Counted from the stretch's first letter, positions 9,216 through 17,916 are shown. The stretch: DNA of 64,000 bases from Roseimicrobium gellanilyticum (GCF_003315205.1 NZ_QNRR01000001.1:62001-126000); one strand, 5' to 3'. Notes: generated by a model from the sequence alone, not told the origin. Translations and numbers: made by a program.

Positions 9216-10340
9216 GTGACAACCCTTCTTGCGCCGTTCGATCACATCCCCCGCACCCGCCTGGTCTTCGGAAACGGAACCGTGCAACGCATTGGTGAGC
9301 TGGCGCAGGAACTCGGCGGCAAGCGGGTGCTGGTGGTCTCGGATGCCGGCATTGTAAAAGCCGGGCACACCGGGCATGCCGTGGAGGCTTTGCGCAAGGC
9401 GGGCTTGGAGTCGGCGGTGTTCGACCAGGTGCATGAGAATCCCACGAACCTGGATGTGGATGCCTGTGTGGAATTCGCCAGGGAGTTCAAGACAGACCTC
9501 ATCATCGGCCTCGGTGGCGGCAGCAGCATGGACACTGCCAAGGGCTGCAACTTCATCCTCACCAATGGTGGCACGATGAAGGACTACTGGGGCGTGGGAA
9601 AGGCCACGAAGGCTATGCTGCCCCTCATCGCCGTGCCCACCACGGCAGGCACGGGCAGTGAGTGCCAGAGTTTTGCCCTCATCTCGGATGCCGTGACGCA
9701 TGTGAAGATGGCCTGCGGCGACCCCAAGGCCGCGGCAAAAATTGCCCTGTTGGATCCGGAGCTCACGGTCTCCCAACCGGCACGCGTCACCGCCGTGACG
9801 GGCATTGATGCCGTGGCACATGCACTGGAGACGGCGGTAACGAACAAGCGCAATCCGCTTTCCACCACCTATTCCCGCCAGTCGTTCCGCTTTCTCATGC
9901 GCGGCTTCGAGCGCGTGCTGAAAAACCCAGCGGACCTGGAAGCGCGAAGCTCCATGCAGCTGGGTGCTGCTTTCGCGGGCACGGCCATCGAGAATTCGAT
10001 GCTCGGCGCCGCCCACTCCTGCGCGAACCCGCTCACGGCGGAGTTCGATATCGTGCACGGTCAGGCGGTGGGTTTGATGCTGCCACACATCATCCGCTTC
10101 AATTCCGGACTTCCCGAAATCGCCGAGATCTATGCCAGCTACCACGCCAATGATCTGCCGGGACGTGTCACGGAACTCCTTCGCGCCGCTGGCCTCTGCA
10201 CGCAGCTTCGCGAGCTGAACGTGGATCGCGAACGCATCCCGGTGCTGGCCCAAGGAGCCGCAAAGCAGTGGACTGCCAACTTCAATCCACGCCCGCTGAC
10301 GGAGGCTGATTTCATCGCGCTCTACGAAGCTGCGTGGTAA
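9216..10340 (+). CDS. Iron-containing alcohol dehydrogenase
   Basis: The 374-aa protein uses a GTG start (MTTLLAPFDHIP). It has the family's NAD-binding motif GGGSSMDTAKG (about residues 100-110) and PTTAGTGSE. The metal ligands of group III ADHs are all present: Asp198 and His202 in GIDAVAHALE, His267 in GAAHSCANPL and His281 in FDIVHGQAVG. The enzyme interconverts an alcohol and an aldehyde in the cytoplasm. As the third gene of the ligase-reductase-ADH set it most simply completes the reduction of an acid to an alcohol. Full length; no truncation seen. Confidence 0.88.
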   Translation: MTTLLAPFDHIPRTRLVFGNGTVQRIGELAQELGGKRVLVVSDAGIVKAGHTGHAVEALRKAGLESAVFDQVHENPTNLDVDACVEFAREFKTDLIIGLGGGSSMDTAKGCNFILTNGGTMKDYWGVGKATKAMLPLIAVPTTAGTGSECQSFALISDAVTHVKMACGDPKAAAKIALLDPELTVSQPARVTAVTGIDAVAHALETAVTNKRNPLSTTYSRQSFRFLMRGFERVLKNPADLEARSSMQLGAAFAGTAIENSMLGAAHSCANPLTAEFDIVHGQAVGLMLPHIIRFNSGLPEIAEIYASYHANDLPGRVTELLRAAGLCTQLRELNVDRERIPVLAQGAAKQWTANFNPRPLTEADFIALYEAAW

Positions 10341-10451
10341 GTGGGCAGTCTTGTGGAAGAGACGGTCATACGGCGTCGTTCAGCCGAATGCGTTCTATGG
10401 TTTGGTGAGCGCCTGTTTCTCTACCCGGCTACCCCAGCTGCCTTTTCTGCC

Positions 10452-11372
10452 ATGAAAACACTTTCCGCCATCCTCGCTGCCACCATTGCCGTGGCATTTG
10501 CATCGGCTGCTTTTGCCCAGGCTCCTGAAAAGCCCAAGACTCCAGCGCCTGCGAAACCAAAGTTCACCAAGGTGCTGCCCGCCTTGCCCGACACACTGGC
10601 TCTGCATGAGAAGATTGAGTGCTCTCGTGTGGGTGACTTCTCCGTGCTCCTGGACATCTATGTTCCCAAGGCTCCGGGCAAGTATCCTGCCATCCTGCTC
10701 ATTCACGGCGGAGGCTGGAGGGCTCGTCAGGTGGAGGCAGACAAGCCTCTGGCGGAGCGTCTGGCCCAGCGCGGATATGTGGTCGCCCAAGTGGCCTACC
10801 GCCTCTCCACCGATGGCAAGTTCCCGGCAGCGCTGCATGATTGCAAAGCGGCCTTGCGTTTCCTCCGGGCACATGCGGGAGAGTATCACCTCGACCCTGA
10901 GCGGATTGGCGTCGCGGGCGGTTCCGCCGGCGGCCAGCTCAGCGGATTGATGGGAATGACCGGGGGCGTGAAGGAGTTGGAGGGCACCGGTGGTGAGCCT
11001 GAGCAGTCCACTGCTATCAAAGCCTGCATCGTGATGGCTGCGACCATGGACTTTGTGGAGTCGAACCGGATGCAGAACAACGAGGCGGTGATTCAATACC
11101 TTGGTAAATTCGACGAGAACAAGGCGCTGTACGCCCAGGCCTCGCCCATCACCCACGTGAAGCAGGGTTGCCCGCCCACCTTGTTCCTCGAAGGGGAACA
11201 TGACACGGAAAAGATTGGTCGCCCCGAGATGCAGGTGAAGCTGCGTGCGCTGGGCGTACCCACGGAAGTGATCACTCTGAAAGGCGCCCCGCATCCGTTC
11301 TGGATGAGCCAGCCCTGGCTGGATGAGACTGCCAAGGCGGCAGGGGACTGGTTTGACAAGTATTTGAAGTAG
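10452..11372 (+). CDS. Secreted alpha/beta hydrolase (esterase/lipase, BD-FAE-like)
   Basis: The start is set at the ATG giving a signal peptide (MKTLSAILAATIAVAFASAAFAQ); this makes a 306-aa protein. A Pro/Lys-rich linker follows. The catalytic domain has the oxyanion motif HGGGW (85-89), the nucleophile elbow GGSAGG with Ser158, and likely Asp and His in EGEHDTE and GAPHPFW near the C-terminus. These are features of the hormone-sensitive-lipase/BD-FAE esterases, often found in carbohydrate esterase roles in Verrucomicrobiota. It should act outside the cytoplasmic membrane on an ester, but the substrate is not deducible. It lies 111 bp after the ADH gene and before a REP pair. Confidence 0.85.
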   Translation: MKTLSAILAATIAVAFASAAFAQAPEKPKTPAPAKPKFTKVLPALPDTLALHEKIECSRVGDFSVLLDIYVPKAPGKYPAILLIHGGGWRARQVEADKPLAERLAQRGYVVAQVAYRLSTDGKFPAALHDCKAALRFLRAHAGEYHLDPERIGVAGGSAGGQLSGLMGMTGGVKELEGTGGEPEQSTAIKACIVMAATMDFVESNRMQNNEAVIQYLGKFDENKALYAQASPITHVKQGCPPTLFLEGEHDTEKIGRPEMQVKLRALGVPTEVITLKGAPHPFWMSQPWLDETAKAAGDWFDKYLK

Positions 11373-11833
11373 GGGGCGATGACCTCCAAGAGAGAGCAGG
11401 CGAAAAGTCTCAAGGCCTTTGCACGAACTCCTGTGGAGGATTTGACCCCAAGAGGATGCTGCGACCCAAGGAGTGGGAACGCCTCGTTCCCATGGTGAAA
11501 GGGTGCATGATTTACCCCGCCCGAAGCGCTTCTCCGACACAAGAGAGGTCGCGTGGGTGCCGAATCACAAGGGGTAGTTACGTACTGATGGGAACGAGGC
11601 GTTCCCACTCCTTGGGCATGAATGGCGCGTGAAAGGGGAAGCTCCCAGCCACAAACCGAGTGGGCAGGAGTGAGTCTATTTGGTGGCATCTATTGCACCC
11701 AAACGCGCGCCGCCCCCTGAATTTCCCCTTGGGCCAGACCCGCTCCGGATCACCCGATTTGCCTTCGAGTGCATTTTCTACTTTCCACCCCGGCAGCGCT
11801 CGCTCTAAATCCTCGGGATTTCCTCACATCATC
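11373..11833. other. Intergenic region carrying a REP pair, upstream of pheA
   Basis: This 461-bp gap holds no gene. It contains the inverted REP pair at 11465-11616 and about 215 bp of presumed pheA leader. No terminator or promoter motif stood out. Confidence 0.6.
11465..11616. repeat. REPIN-like inverted pair, family 1, copy A
   Basis: A perfect 29-nt inverted repeat has arms at 11465-11493 and 11588-11616. Each arm holds the palindromic core GGGAACGCCTCGTTCCC (11475-11491, and reverse complement 11590-11606), preceded by the foot AAGGAG. The same core flanks the RAYT transposase at 26.1-26.9 kb and occurs in a third pair at 36.1-36.2 kb. The arrangement, two inverted REPs with a short spacer, is that of a REPIN. 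Confidence 0.85.
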
Positions 11834-12922
11834 ATGACACTGGAAGACGTTCGTATTGAGATTGACCGCGTGGATCAGGACCTCCTTCGCCTCCTGAACG
11901 AGCGCGCCGATCTGGTGCATCACGTTGGGGAAATCAAACGCAAGGAGGGACTGGAGATCTACGCCCCGGACCGCGAGGAGCGGCTGCTGAAGAAACTCAT
12001 CGAGCTGAACAAGCAGAACAAGGGCCGCCTTCCCGAGAAGTCCATCCGCGCCATCTACCGGGAGATCATCTCTGCCGCCCTGGCCCTGGAGCAGGACATG
12101 CGCATTTCCTACATGGGTCCGGCGGGGTCCTGGACTCACCAGGCGGCCATCAGCCGCTTTGGCAACAGCGTGCTGTATCTCCCTGAGGCGAGCACGGAAG
12201 ATGTTTTCGAGCGCGTGACCACCCAGGAGGCGGACTACGGCGTCCTGCCCATCGAGCACAGCACGGAGGGCGCAGTGCATCACACGCTGGATCACTTGGT
12301 GGACTCGCCTATGCAGATCTATTCGCAGTTCCTTTGGCGAACGGAAACTGTCCTCATGTCCAACGGTCCCAAGGATACGGTGGACTACATCTATGGCCAC
12401 CCGCAGGTGATTGCCCAGTGCCGCAAATGGCTGACGCATAACTTTCCCGATGTGGAGCTGCGTGAAGCTCCCAGCACCAGCCAGGCGGCTGCCTTCGCCT
12501 GCGAGCACCCAAACTCCGCTGCGCTGGGCACGGCCCTTGGTGCGGAACTGCAGGGCCTGAAAATCATCGCGGCCTCAATCGACGACAGTGCGTCCCAGGC
12601 CCGTTTCATCGTGCTGGGTCGTCGACCCGCCCCGGCTACGGGAAATGACCATACCATGCTCATGGTGACTGCCCGCGACCGTGTGGGCGCGCTGCTGGAG
12701 ATACTCAAGGCATTTGCCGACCATGGCATCAACGTGCGGCAGATTGAAAATCGCCCGGTGCCTGTGGAAGAATCTGCTTCGCAAACGCATGTGCGGTTCT
12801 TCCTTGAAGTCACGGGTCATTGCCACGACGAGGCTTTGAAGAAGTCGCTCGATGTGGTGATCAATGACGGCGACGCCATCAAGATTCTCGGGAGCTATCC
12901 GAGCTCGCCCTGGGGGGAGTGA
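11834..12922 (+). CDS. pheA: Bifunctional chorismate mutase / prephenate dehydratase (P-protein)
   Basis: The start at MTLEDVRIEIDRVD gives a 362-aa P-protein with three domains. An AroQ chorismate mutase spans about 1-90 (ID.VD..LL.LLNERA). Prephenate dehydratase follows from about 93 (YMGPAGSWTHQAA, EADYGVLPIEHSTEGAV), and an ACT domain from about 280 (GALLEILKAF, then IENRP). It makes phenylpyruvate from chorismate for phenylalanine synthesis. Two motif departures stand out. The catalytic TRF motif of the dehydratase reads ARF (SQARFIVLG), and the ESRP phenylalanine-binding motif of the ACT domain reads ENRP. Activity or feedback control could therefore differ from the E. coli enzyme. It is convergent with kup across a perfect palindrome. 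Confidence 0.92.
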   Translation: MTLEDVRIEIDRVDQDLLRLLNERADLVHHVGEIKRKEGLEIYAPDREERLLKKLIELNKQNKGRLPEKSIRAIYREIISAALALEQDMRISYMGPAGSWTHQAAISRFGNSVLYLPEASTEDVFERVTTQEADYGVLPIEHSTEGAVHHTLDHLVDSPMQIYSQFLWRTETVLMSNGPKDTVDYIYGHPQVIAQCRKWLTHNFPDVELREAPSTSQAAAFACEHPNSAALGTALGAELQGLKIIAASIDDSASQARFIVLGRRPAPATGNDHTMLMVTARDRVGALLEILKAFADHGINVRQIENRPVPVEESASQTHVRFFLEVTGHCHDEALKKSLDVVINDGDAIKILGSYPSSPWGE

Positions 12923-12931
12923 GGGGAAGCG

Positions 12932-12963
12932 GATTTGAAATTTGAGATCTCAAATTTCAAATC
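12932..12963. terminator. 32-bp perfect palindrome between convergent genes
   Basis: GATTTGAAATTTGA-GATC-TCAAATTTCAAATC reads identically on both strands, without a mismatch. It lies between the stop codons of pheA and the leftward kup gene. It can form the same AT-rich hairpin in either transcript, so a bidirectional terminator is the simplest reading. It lacks a U-tract, and a protein-binding palindrome is the alternative. Confidence 0.6.
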
Positions 12964-12969
12964 GCCGGC

Positions 12970-14847
12970 TCACAGCTCCATCTGAATCCCCAGTTCAATG
13001 ACCTGTCGTGAAGGCAGGTCGAAGTAGCCGGTGGCGGGGCGGGCGATGCGGGAGAGGAAGATGAAAAGCTTTTTCCGCCAGGGCATCATGCCGCTCTTGC
13101 CGGTGGGGAGGAGCAGTTCTCTTGCCTGGTAGAAGCTGATGTTGCTCATGTCGCCGCCGCGTTTCACGGCGAGGGCACGGCAGAGGTCGCGCATCACATC
13201 AGGGGATTCCACGAAGCCGTACCTGAGCACCACGCGGTAGAAATCAGGCATCAGCTCTGTGACGGTGAAACGCTCCTCCTTGGTTGCGTGGGGTTCCTCG
13301 AGGAATTGCACCGTGAGCAGCACCACGCGCTCGTGCAGGGATTTGTTGTGCTTCAGATGGTGCAGCAGCACAAGGGGCATGCCATCCGAGGAGCCGCTCA
13401 TGAAGACGCCGGTGCCACGCACCCGGGGAATCCGTTTGTTCTCCAGTTCGCCCAGCAGGTGCACAATGGGAATCTGCCCCCGTGTCATGATGCGCCACAG
13501 CAGCGCGCGGCCATCCTGCCAGGTCTTCATGAGAATCCAGAGCAGCAGGGTCAGCAGCAGCGGCATCCACGCGCCGTGGAAGAGTTTCGCGAGGCTGCCC
13601 GCCACATAGGTGGACTCCCACATGAGGAAGAGAATCACTGGGACCATCCCCTTCCACCAGGGCCACTTCCACAGACGGGTGACCACGATGAGCAGCAGGG
13701 CGCCGGAGAGCATCATGTTCGCGGAAACCGTCAACCCGTAGGCAGCCGCCAGCTTGCTGGAACTCCCAAAGGCCAGCACCAGGGCGAGGCAGCACACGCA
13801 GAGCAGGAGATTGATCTGCGGCAGGTAGATCTGCCCACGCACATGAGGGTTCGTGTGCTTGATCTTCAGGCGGGGCAGGAAGCCGAGTTGTACGGCCTGC
13901 TGGGTGAGGCTGAAGACACCGGTAATCATGGCCTGCGAGGCGATGATGGTGGCCAGGGTGCTCAGGATGACCAGGGGCAACAGCCAGCTTTGCGGCACGA
14001 GACGGAAGAAGGGGCTCTCATGCGCAGAAGGATCACGCAGCACCAGTGCCGCTTGACCAAGATAGTTCAGCGTCAGACCGGGATAGGCCACGAGGAACCA
14101 GGAGCGCTGCATCGCTGTGCGTCCGAAGTGGCCGATGTCCGCATACAGTGCTTCGCACCCCGTGACGCACAGCAGCACACTGCCCATGATGCCGAGTCCA
14201 TGGTGGCCATGCTCCAGAAGGTACCGCACCCCATAGTGTGGAGAAAGCGCAGCCACCGCGCCGGGATGCTGTATCAGATTGTAGATGCCCAAAAAACCCA
14301 GCACGCCAAACCAGATGAGCATGATGGGCCCGAAGCCCGCACCGATGCGGTGGGTGCCATGCCGCTGCACGAGGAAGATGGCCAGCAGGATGGCCACCGC
14401 CACCGGCACCACGTACTTCTCGAACTCGTGGTTAATTTCTTCCAATCCCTCGACAGCAGAGAGCACCGAGATGGCTGGAGTGATGACGCCGTCTCCGTAG
14501 AGCAGCGCCGCGCCGACGATGGCGAACAGGCCCAGCCACTTGAGGTGTTCCTTCTTCAGTCCTGCTTCCGGATGCCGGAGGATGGAGAGCAGGGCAAAGA
14601 CGCCGCCCTCACCTTGATTGGTCGCTCGTACGAGGATGAGCAGGTACTTGATGCTCACGATCAGGATGAGCGACCAGAGCATGAGGGACACGGGTCCCAG
14701 GATGGTCACCGGGTCGTTCGCATGGAAGCGACCTTCGGCCAGACACTCGCGTAGCGCATACAGCGGGCTGGTGCCGATGTCTCCATACACCACACCAAGC
14801 GCTGCCACGGCGACCGCCCAGCTTCTGGCATGATGTGGATTGTTCAT
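12970..14847 (-). CDS. kup: Kup-type potassium transporter (second of tandem pair)
   Basis: The 625-aa protein begins with the Kup signature VVYGDIGTSPLYAL and has about twelve hydrophobic segments over the first 440 residues, including GEGGVFALLS and LYGDGVITPAISVLSAVEG. A C-terminal cytoplasmic domain of about 180 aa follows. Kup proteins import K+ with H+. It lies 33 bp downstream of another kup gene on the same strand and is closely similar in sequence (the ends PATGYFDLPSRQVIELGIQ and PATGYFQLPSRQVIELGIQ differ at one residue), so the pair is a tandem duplication, probably one transcript. Confidence 0.93.
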   Translation of the reverse strand: MNNPHHARSWAVAVAALGVVYGDIGTSPLYALRECLAEGRFHANDPVTILGPVSLMLWSLILIVSIKYLLILVRATNQGEGGVFALLSILRHPEAGLKKEHLKWLGLFAIVGAALLYGDGVITPAISVLSAVEGLEEINHEFEKYVVPVAVAILLAIFLVQRHGTHRIGAGFGPIMLIWFGVLGFLGIYNLIQHPGAVAALSPHYGVRYLLEHGHHGLGIMGSVLLCVTGCEALYADIGHFGRTAMQRSWFLVAYPGLTLNYLGQAALVLRDPSAHESPFFRLVPQSWLLPLVILSTLATIIASQAMITGVFSLTQQAVQLGFLPRLKIKHTNPHVRGQIYLPQINLLLCVCCLALVLAFGSSSKLAAAYGLTVSANMMLSGALLLIVVTRLWKWPWWKGMVPVILFLMWESTYVAGSLAKLFHGAWMPLLLTLLLWILMKTWQDGRALLWRIMTRGQIPIVHLLGELENKRIPRVRGTGVFMSGSSDGMPLVLLHHLKHNKSLHERVVLLTVQFLEEPHATKEERFTVTELMPDFYRVVLRYGFVESPDVMRDLCRALAVKRGGDMSNISFYQARELLLPTGKSGMMPWRKKLFIFLSRIARPATGYFDLPSRQVIELGIQMEL

Positions 14848-14880
14848 GAGTTCCGGACTGCGTCCAACTGCGCCACTCCA

Positions 14881-16770
14881 CTACAGTTCGAGCTGGATGC
14901 CCAGTTCGATGACCTGTCGTGAGGGAAGCTGGAAGTAGCCGGTAGCGGGCCGGGCGATGCGGGAAAGAAAGACAAAAAGTTTTTTCCGCCAGGTGGCCAT
15001 GCGGCCCTTGCCGTCGGTGAGCAGGAGTTCACGGCTCTGGTAGTAGCTGATGTCCCCGAGCTTGGTGATGCCCTGCCTCTTCAGCGCGGTGGTGAGGTCG
15101 CGCATCACTTCCGGCTGTTCCGCAAATCCATAGCGCAGAATGATGCGGCAGAAGGATTCGTGCAGTTCCACAATCTGAATGCGGTCCGCATTCTTGATGT
15201 ACGGCTCCTCCTCGAATCGCACAGTGAGGATGACGGCATTCTGATGCAGCACCTTGTTGTGCTTCAAATGATGCAGCAGCACGAGGGGGAGGCCATCCGA
15301 GGAGGACGAAAGGAAAACGCCGATGCCCGGCACACGGAGGATTTTGTTTTTCTTCACCTCCTCCACGAGGTGAGTCACCGGGATGAGCTGGCGGGTGACG
15401 CGCTTCACCAGGATGGCACGGCCGTCGCGCCAGGTCTTCATCAGCGTCCAGAGGATGGCGGTGATGACCAGGGGGATCCAGGCGCCATGCAGGAGCTTGG
15501 TGAGGCTGCCCAGCCAGTAGCCGATTTCCATGGAAAGGAAGATGCCGATGGGGATGGCGGCCATCCAGGACGGCGTCTTCCACACGCGGGTCATCACCAT
15601 GAAGAGCAGGATGCTGCTCAGCAGCATGTCCGAGGACACGCTCAGACCGTAGGCGCCGGCCAGCGAACCGGACTCCTGGAACACGACCACAAGAGTGAGG
15701 CATGCCACGCACAGGAGCATGTTCACCTGCGGCATGAAGATCTGGCCGCGCATGTCCGGAGAGGTGTGCACGATCTTCAACCGGGGAAGGAAGCCGAGCT
15801 GCACCGCCTGCTGGGTGAGGCTGAAGACGCCAGTGATCATGGCCTGTGAGGCGATGATGGTAGCGGCGGTGGCGAGGAAAACGAGCGGCCAGTGGGACCA
15901 CGCCGGCGCCATCTGGAAGAAGGGATTGAACTTCGGCTGGTCCACCATGCCGGGGTTGTTCAGGATCAGGGCGCCCTGGCCAAGGTAGTTCAGGATCAGG
16001 GCTGGGTAGGCGGCGAAGATCCAGGAGCGGTTCATGGCCGTGCGGCCGAAGTGGCCGATGTCGGCATACAGGGCCTCGCAACCTGTCACGCAGAGCAGCA
16101 CGGTTCCCATGATGTGCAGGGCCTCGGAGCGCTCATAGATGAGGTAGATCCAGCCGTGGTGAGGCAGCAGCGCGGTAAGGATGCCGGGCGCCTTCACGAG
16201 ATTCATCAGCCCGAGAAGGGCCAGCACAAAGAACCAGACCAGCATCACCGGTCCGAAACTGGCGCCAATGCGTACCGTGCCGTGCCTTTGTACAAGGAAG
16301 AGTCCCAGCAGCAGGATGGCCGCACACAGGGGCACAATGAAATGCGGCAGGTCCGGATTGATGACGTAGAGACCTTCCACCGCCGCGAGCACCGAGATGG
16401 CGGGCGTGATGATGCCGTCCCCATAAAGCAGGGAGGCTCCCACGAGGGCGATGATGCTCAGTACTCCAATGGCTCGCTTGGAAAGACCCGCGGCTTGCTG
16501 GCGCAGGAGCGCATAAAGGGCAAAGACCCCGCCCTCACCCTGATTGTCCGCACGCGAAAGGAGCAACAGGTACTTGATGGTGACGATGATGGTCAGCGAC
16601 CAGAACATCAGGGACACGGGCCCGTAGACGGTGAGCACCTTGTCCGCCTCGAACCTGCCGTGGGACACGGTCTCCTTCAGGGCGTACAGTGGGCTCGTCC
16701 CAATGTCTCCATACACCACCCCGAGCGCCAGTAGCGCGAGAGTCCAGCTCGAGGATTTCTTGTCTGACAT
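14881..16770 (-). CDS. kup: Kup-type potassium transporter (first of tandem pair)
   Basis: This 629-aa K+/H+ symporter has the same layout as its neighbour: VVYGDIGTSPLYAL near the N-terminus, GEGGVFALYALL, LYGDGIITPAISVLAAVEGL, about twelve membrane segments and a cytoplasmic C-terminal domain ending in IELGIQLEL. It is the promoter-proximal gene of the pair. The 213 bp upstream contain overlapping inverted repeats that may be regulatory. Two adjacent full-length copies suggest divided K+ uptake duties, for example different affinities, but the sequence does not show which. Confidence 0.93.
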   Translation of the reverse strand: MSDKKSSSWTLALLALGVVYGDIGTSPLYALKETVSHGRFEADKVLTVYGPVSLMFWSLTIIVTIKYLLLLSRADNQGEGGVFALYALLRQQAAGLSKRAIGVLSIIALVGASLLYGDGIITPAISVLAAVEGLYVINPDLPHFIVPLCAAILLLGLFLVQRHGTVRIGASFGPVMLVWFFVLALLGLMNLVKAPGILTALLPHHGWIYLIYERSEALHIMGTVLLCVTGCEALYADIGHFGRTAMNRSWIFAAYPALILNYLGQGALILNNPGMVDQPKFNPFFQMAPAWSHWPLVFLATAATIIASQAMITGVFSLTQQAVQLGFLPRLKIVHTSPDMRGQIFMPQVNMLLCVACLTLVVVFQESGSLAGAYGLSVSSDMLLSSILLFMVMTRVWKTPSWMAAIPIGIFLSMEIGYWLGSLTKLLHGAWIPLVITAILWTLMKTWRDGRAILVKRVTRQLIPVTHLVEEVKKNKILRVPGIGVFLSSSSDGLPLVLLHHLKHNKVLHQNAVILTVRFEEEPYIKNADRIQIVELHESFCRIILRYGFAEQPEVMRDLTTALKRQGITKLGDISYYQSRELLLTDGKGRMATWRKKLFVFLSRIARPATGYFQLPSRQVIELGIQLEL

Positions 16771-16853
16771 CGGATGCCTTCCCCGTGTTCCTAAGGTCCG
16801 GGTCGAGGGACTGCCATCTATGCATTGCGCCGGAGATTTGGCAACTTGGAAGA

Positions 16854-16877
16854 TGTGAACGTGCAGTTCACACGTTC
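16854..16877. promoter_or_regulatory. Overlapping inverted repeats upstream of kup
   Basis: TGTGAAC (16854-16860) pairs with GTTCACA (16866-16872), and the overlapping GAACGTG (16857-16863) pairs with CACGTTC (16871-16877). The two pairings exclude one another. They lie about 85-105 bp upstream of the first kup start codon, a position suited to an operator or a leader-RNA switch. No known riboswitch class was recognised. Confidence 0.3.
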
Positions 16878-16983
16878 AACGTAAGTACGTTATGCATACG
16901 TGTTGAGGGTGGCGTGGAGAAACCCGTGTGCCCCCGCCTTCATCGCGGAATCTGCTGCACCTCTATTTAGAGGACGGGGCGAA

Positions 16984-17865
16984 TTACCGCCGCAGCACCT
17001 TGGCGATGCGCTTCCTGAGGGCCTCGGCCTTGCGGTCTTCGCCCATGGAGTCCAGCACGTTGGCGTAGTCCATGCCGATTTCCTCGTAGCTGTCTGCGCA
17101 GGTATCGATGTTCTGTTCGAGAATGCGCAGGGCCTTTTCGTAGTTCTGCTGGGCAGCCGCGTCGTCCTGCAGTTCATAGCAGGCGGTGGCGAGGTTGCTA
17201 TAGCTCTGGGCCACTTCTGGATGCTCGGGGCCGAAGACCTTCGTGCGGATGTCGAGTGCCTCCATGTGCATCTCCTTCGCCTGCTCGGGGAAGCCGGCGG
17301 TGTAGTAGAGACCACCCAGGTTGTTGAAGACGGCGGCCACGCGTTCATTGTCACGGCCGTAGTCCTTCTCCAGAGTCTCCAGCGCCATCAGGTAGTGCTG
17401 CTCCGCAAGAGGGTAGCGGCCCAGGCTTTTGTAGATCATCGCCAGATTGTTGCGCATCTGGGCGCTGTCATGGGTGCGCGGCGGCACCATGCGGTCGTAG
17501 CCTTCGATGGCCTGCTCATACAGCGGGATGGCCTGGTCCTCTCGCTGGTTGAAATCATACAGGGTGGCCAGTCCTGAGCGGAGGCGGGCCATCTGGAAGG
17601 TGTCTGCGCCACCGCGCTCGCCGGTTTCGATGCCTTCCTGATACAGGGACTCGGACTTCTCGAAGTCGCCGGCCTGGCGATGCAATTCCCCGAGGGTTTC
17701 CAAGGCGTTGACCAGCAGGGGAAGGTTGGCTTCATCCTCCTCGGCTGCCTGTCGCGCATTGCGCAGGGCGGTGCTGGCCACCCTCAGCGCGTCGTCGATC
17801 TTCCCGGCATCCAGCAAACTGGACAGATGTCCTTCGAGCAGCGTGTTGAGGTTTTCTGAGGACAT
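16984..17865 (-). CDS. Tetratricopeptide repeat protein (Nephrocystin/kinesin-light-chain-like TPRs)
   Basis: The 293-aa protein has no signal peptide or membrane segment. From about residue 45 to 280 it carries tandem repeats of about 42 aa with the TPR_12 pattern A..YNNLA.IY...G.Y..AE..Y..ALE..EK..G..H..VA; three central units are clear (NNLAMIYKSLGRYPLAEQHY, NNLGGLYYTAGFPEQAKEMH, SNLATACYELQDDAAAQQNY). Such arrays mediate protein-protein contacts in the cytoplasm; no partner is evident. It stands alone between recO and the kup pair, all on the minus strand. Confidence 0.85.
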   Translation of the reverse strand: MSSENLNTLLEGHLSSLLDAGKIDDALRVASTALRNARQAAEEDEANLPLLVNALETLGELHRQAGDFEKSESLYQEGIETGERGGADTFQMARLRSGLATLYDFNQREDQAIPLYEQAIEGYDRMVPPRTHDSAQMRNNLAMIYKSLGRYPLAEQHYLMALETLEKDYGRDNERVAAVFNNLGGLYYTAGFPEQAKEMHMEALDIRTKVFGPEHPEVAQSYSNLATACYELQDDAAAQQNYEKALRILEQNIDTCADSYEEIGMDYANVLDSMGEDRKAEALRKRIAKVLRR

Positions 17866-17916
17866 GGGTTCAGTTTGAAGCCGAAAGGATCACAACAAGC
17901 ATGGACCGCGTTTCCA

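Noticed and set aside
13288-14754. 488-codon open frame on the plus strand
   Set aside because: Antisense to kup. The product is a low-complexity Gln/Glu/His/Gly mixture, whereas the opposite strand gives a clear Kup protein.
16771-16983. c-di-AMP (ydaO) or other K+-linked riboswitch upstream of kup
   Set aside because: Considered because such switches control K+ transporters, but the conserved core of the known class could not be found in this 213-bp stretch. Only simple inverted repeats were seen.
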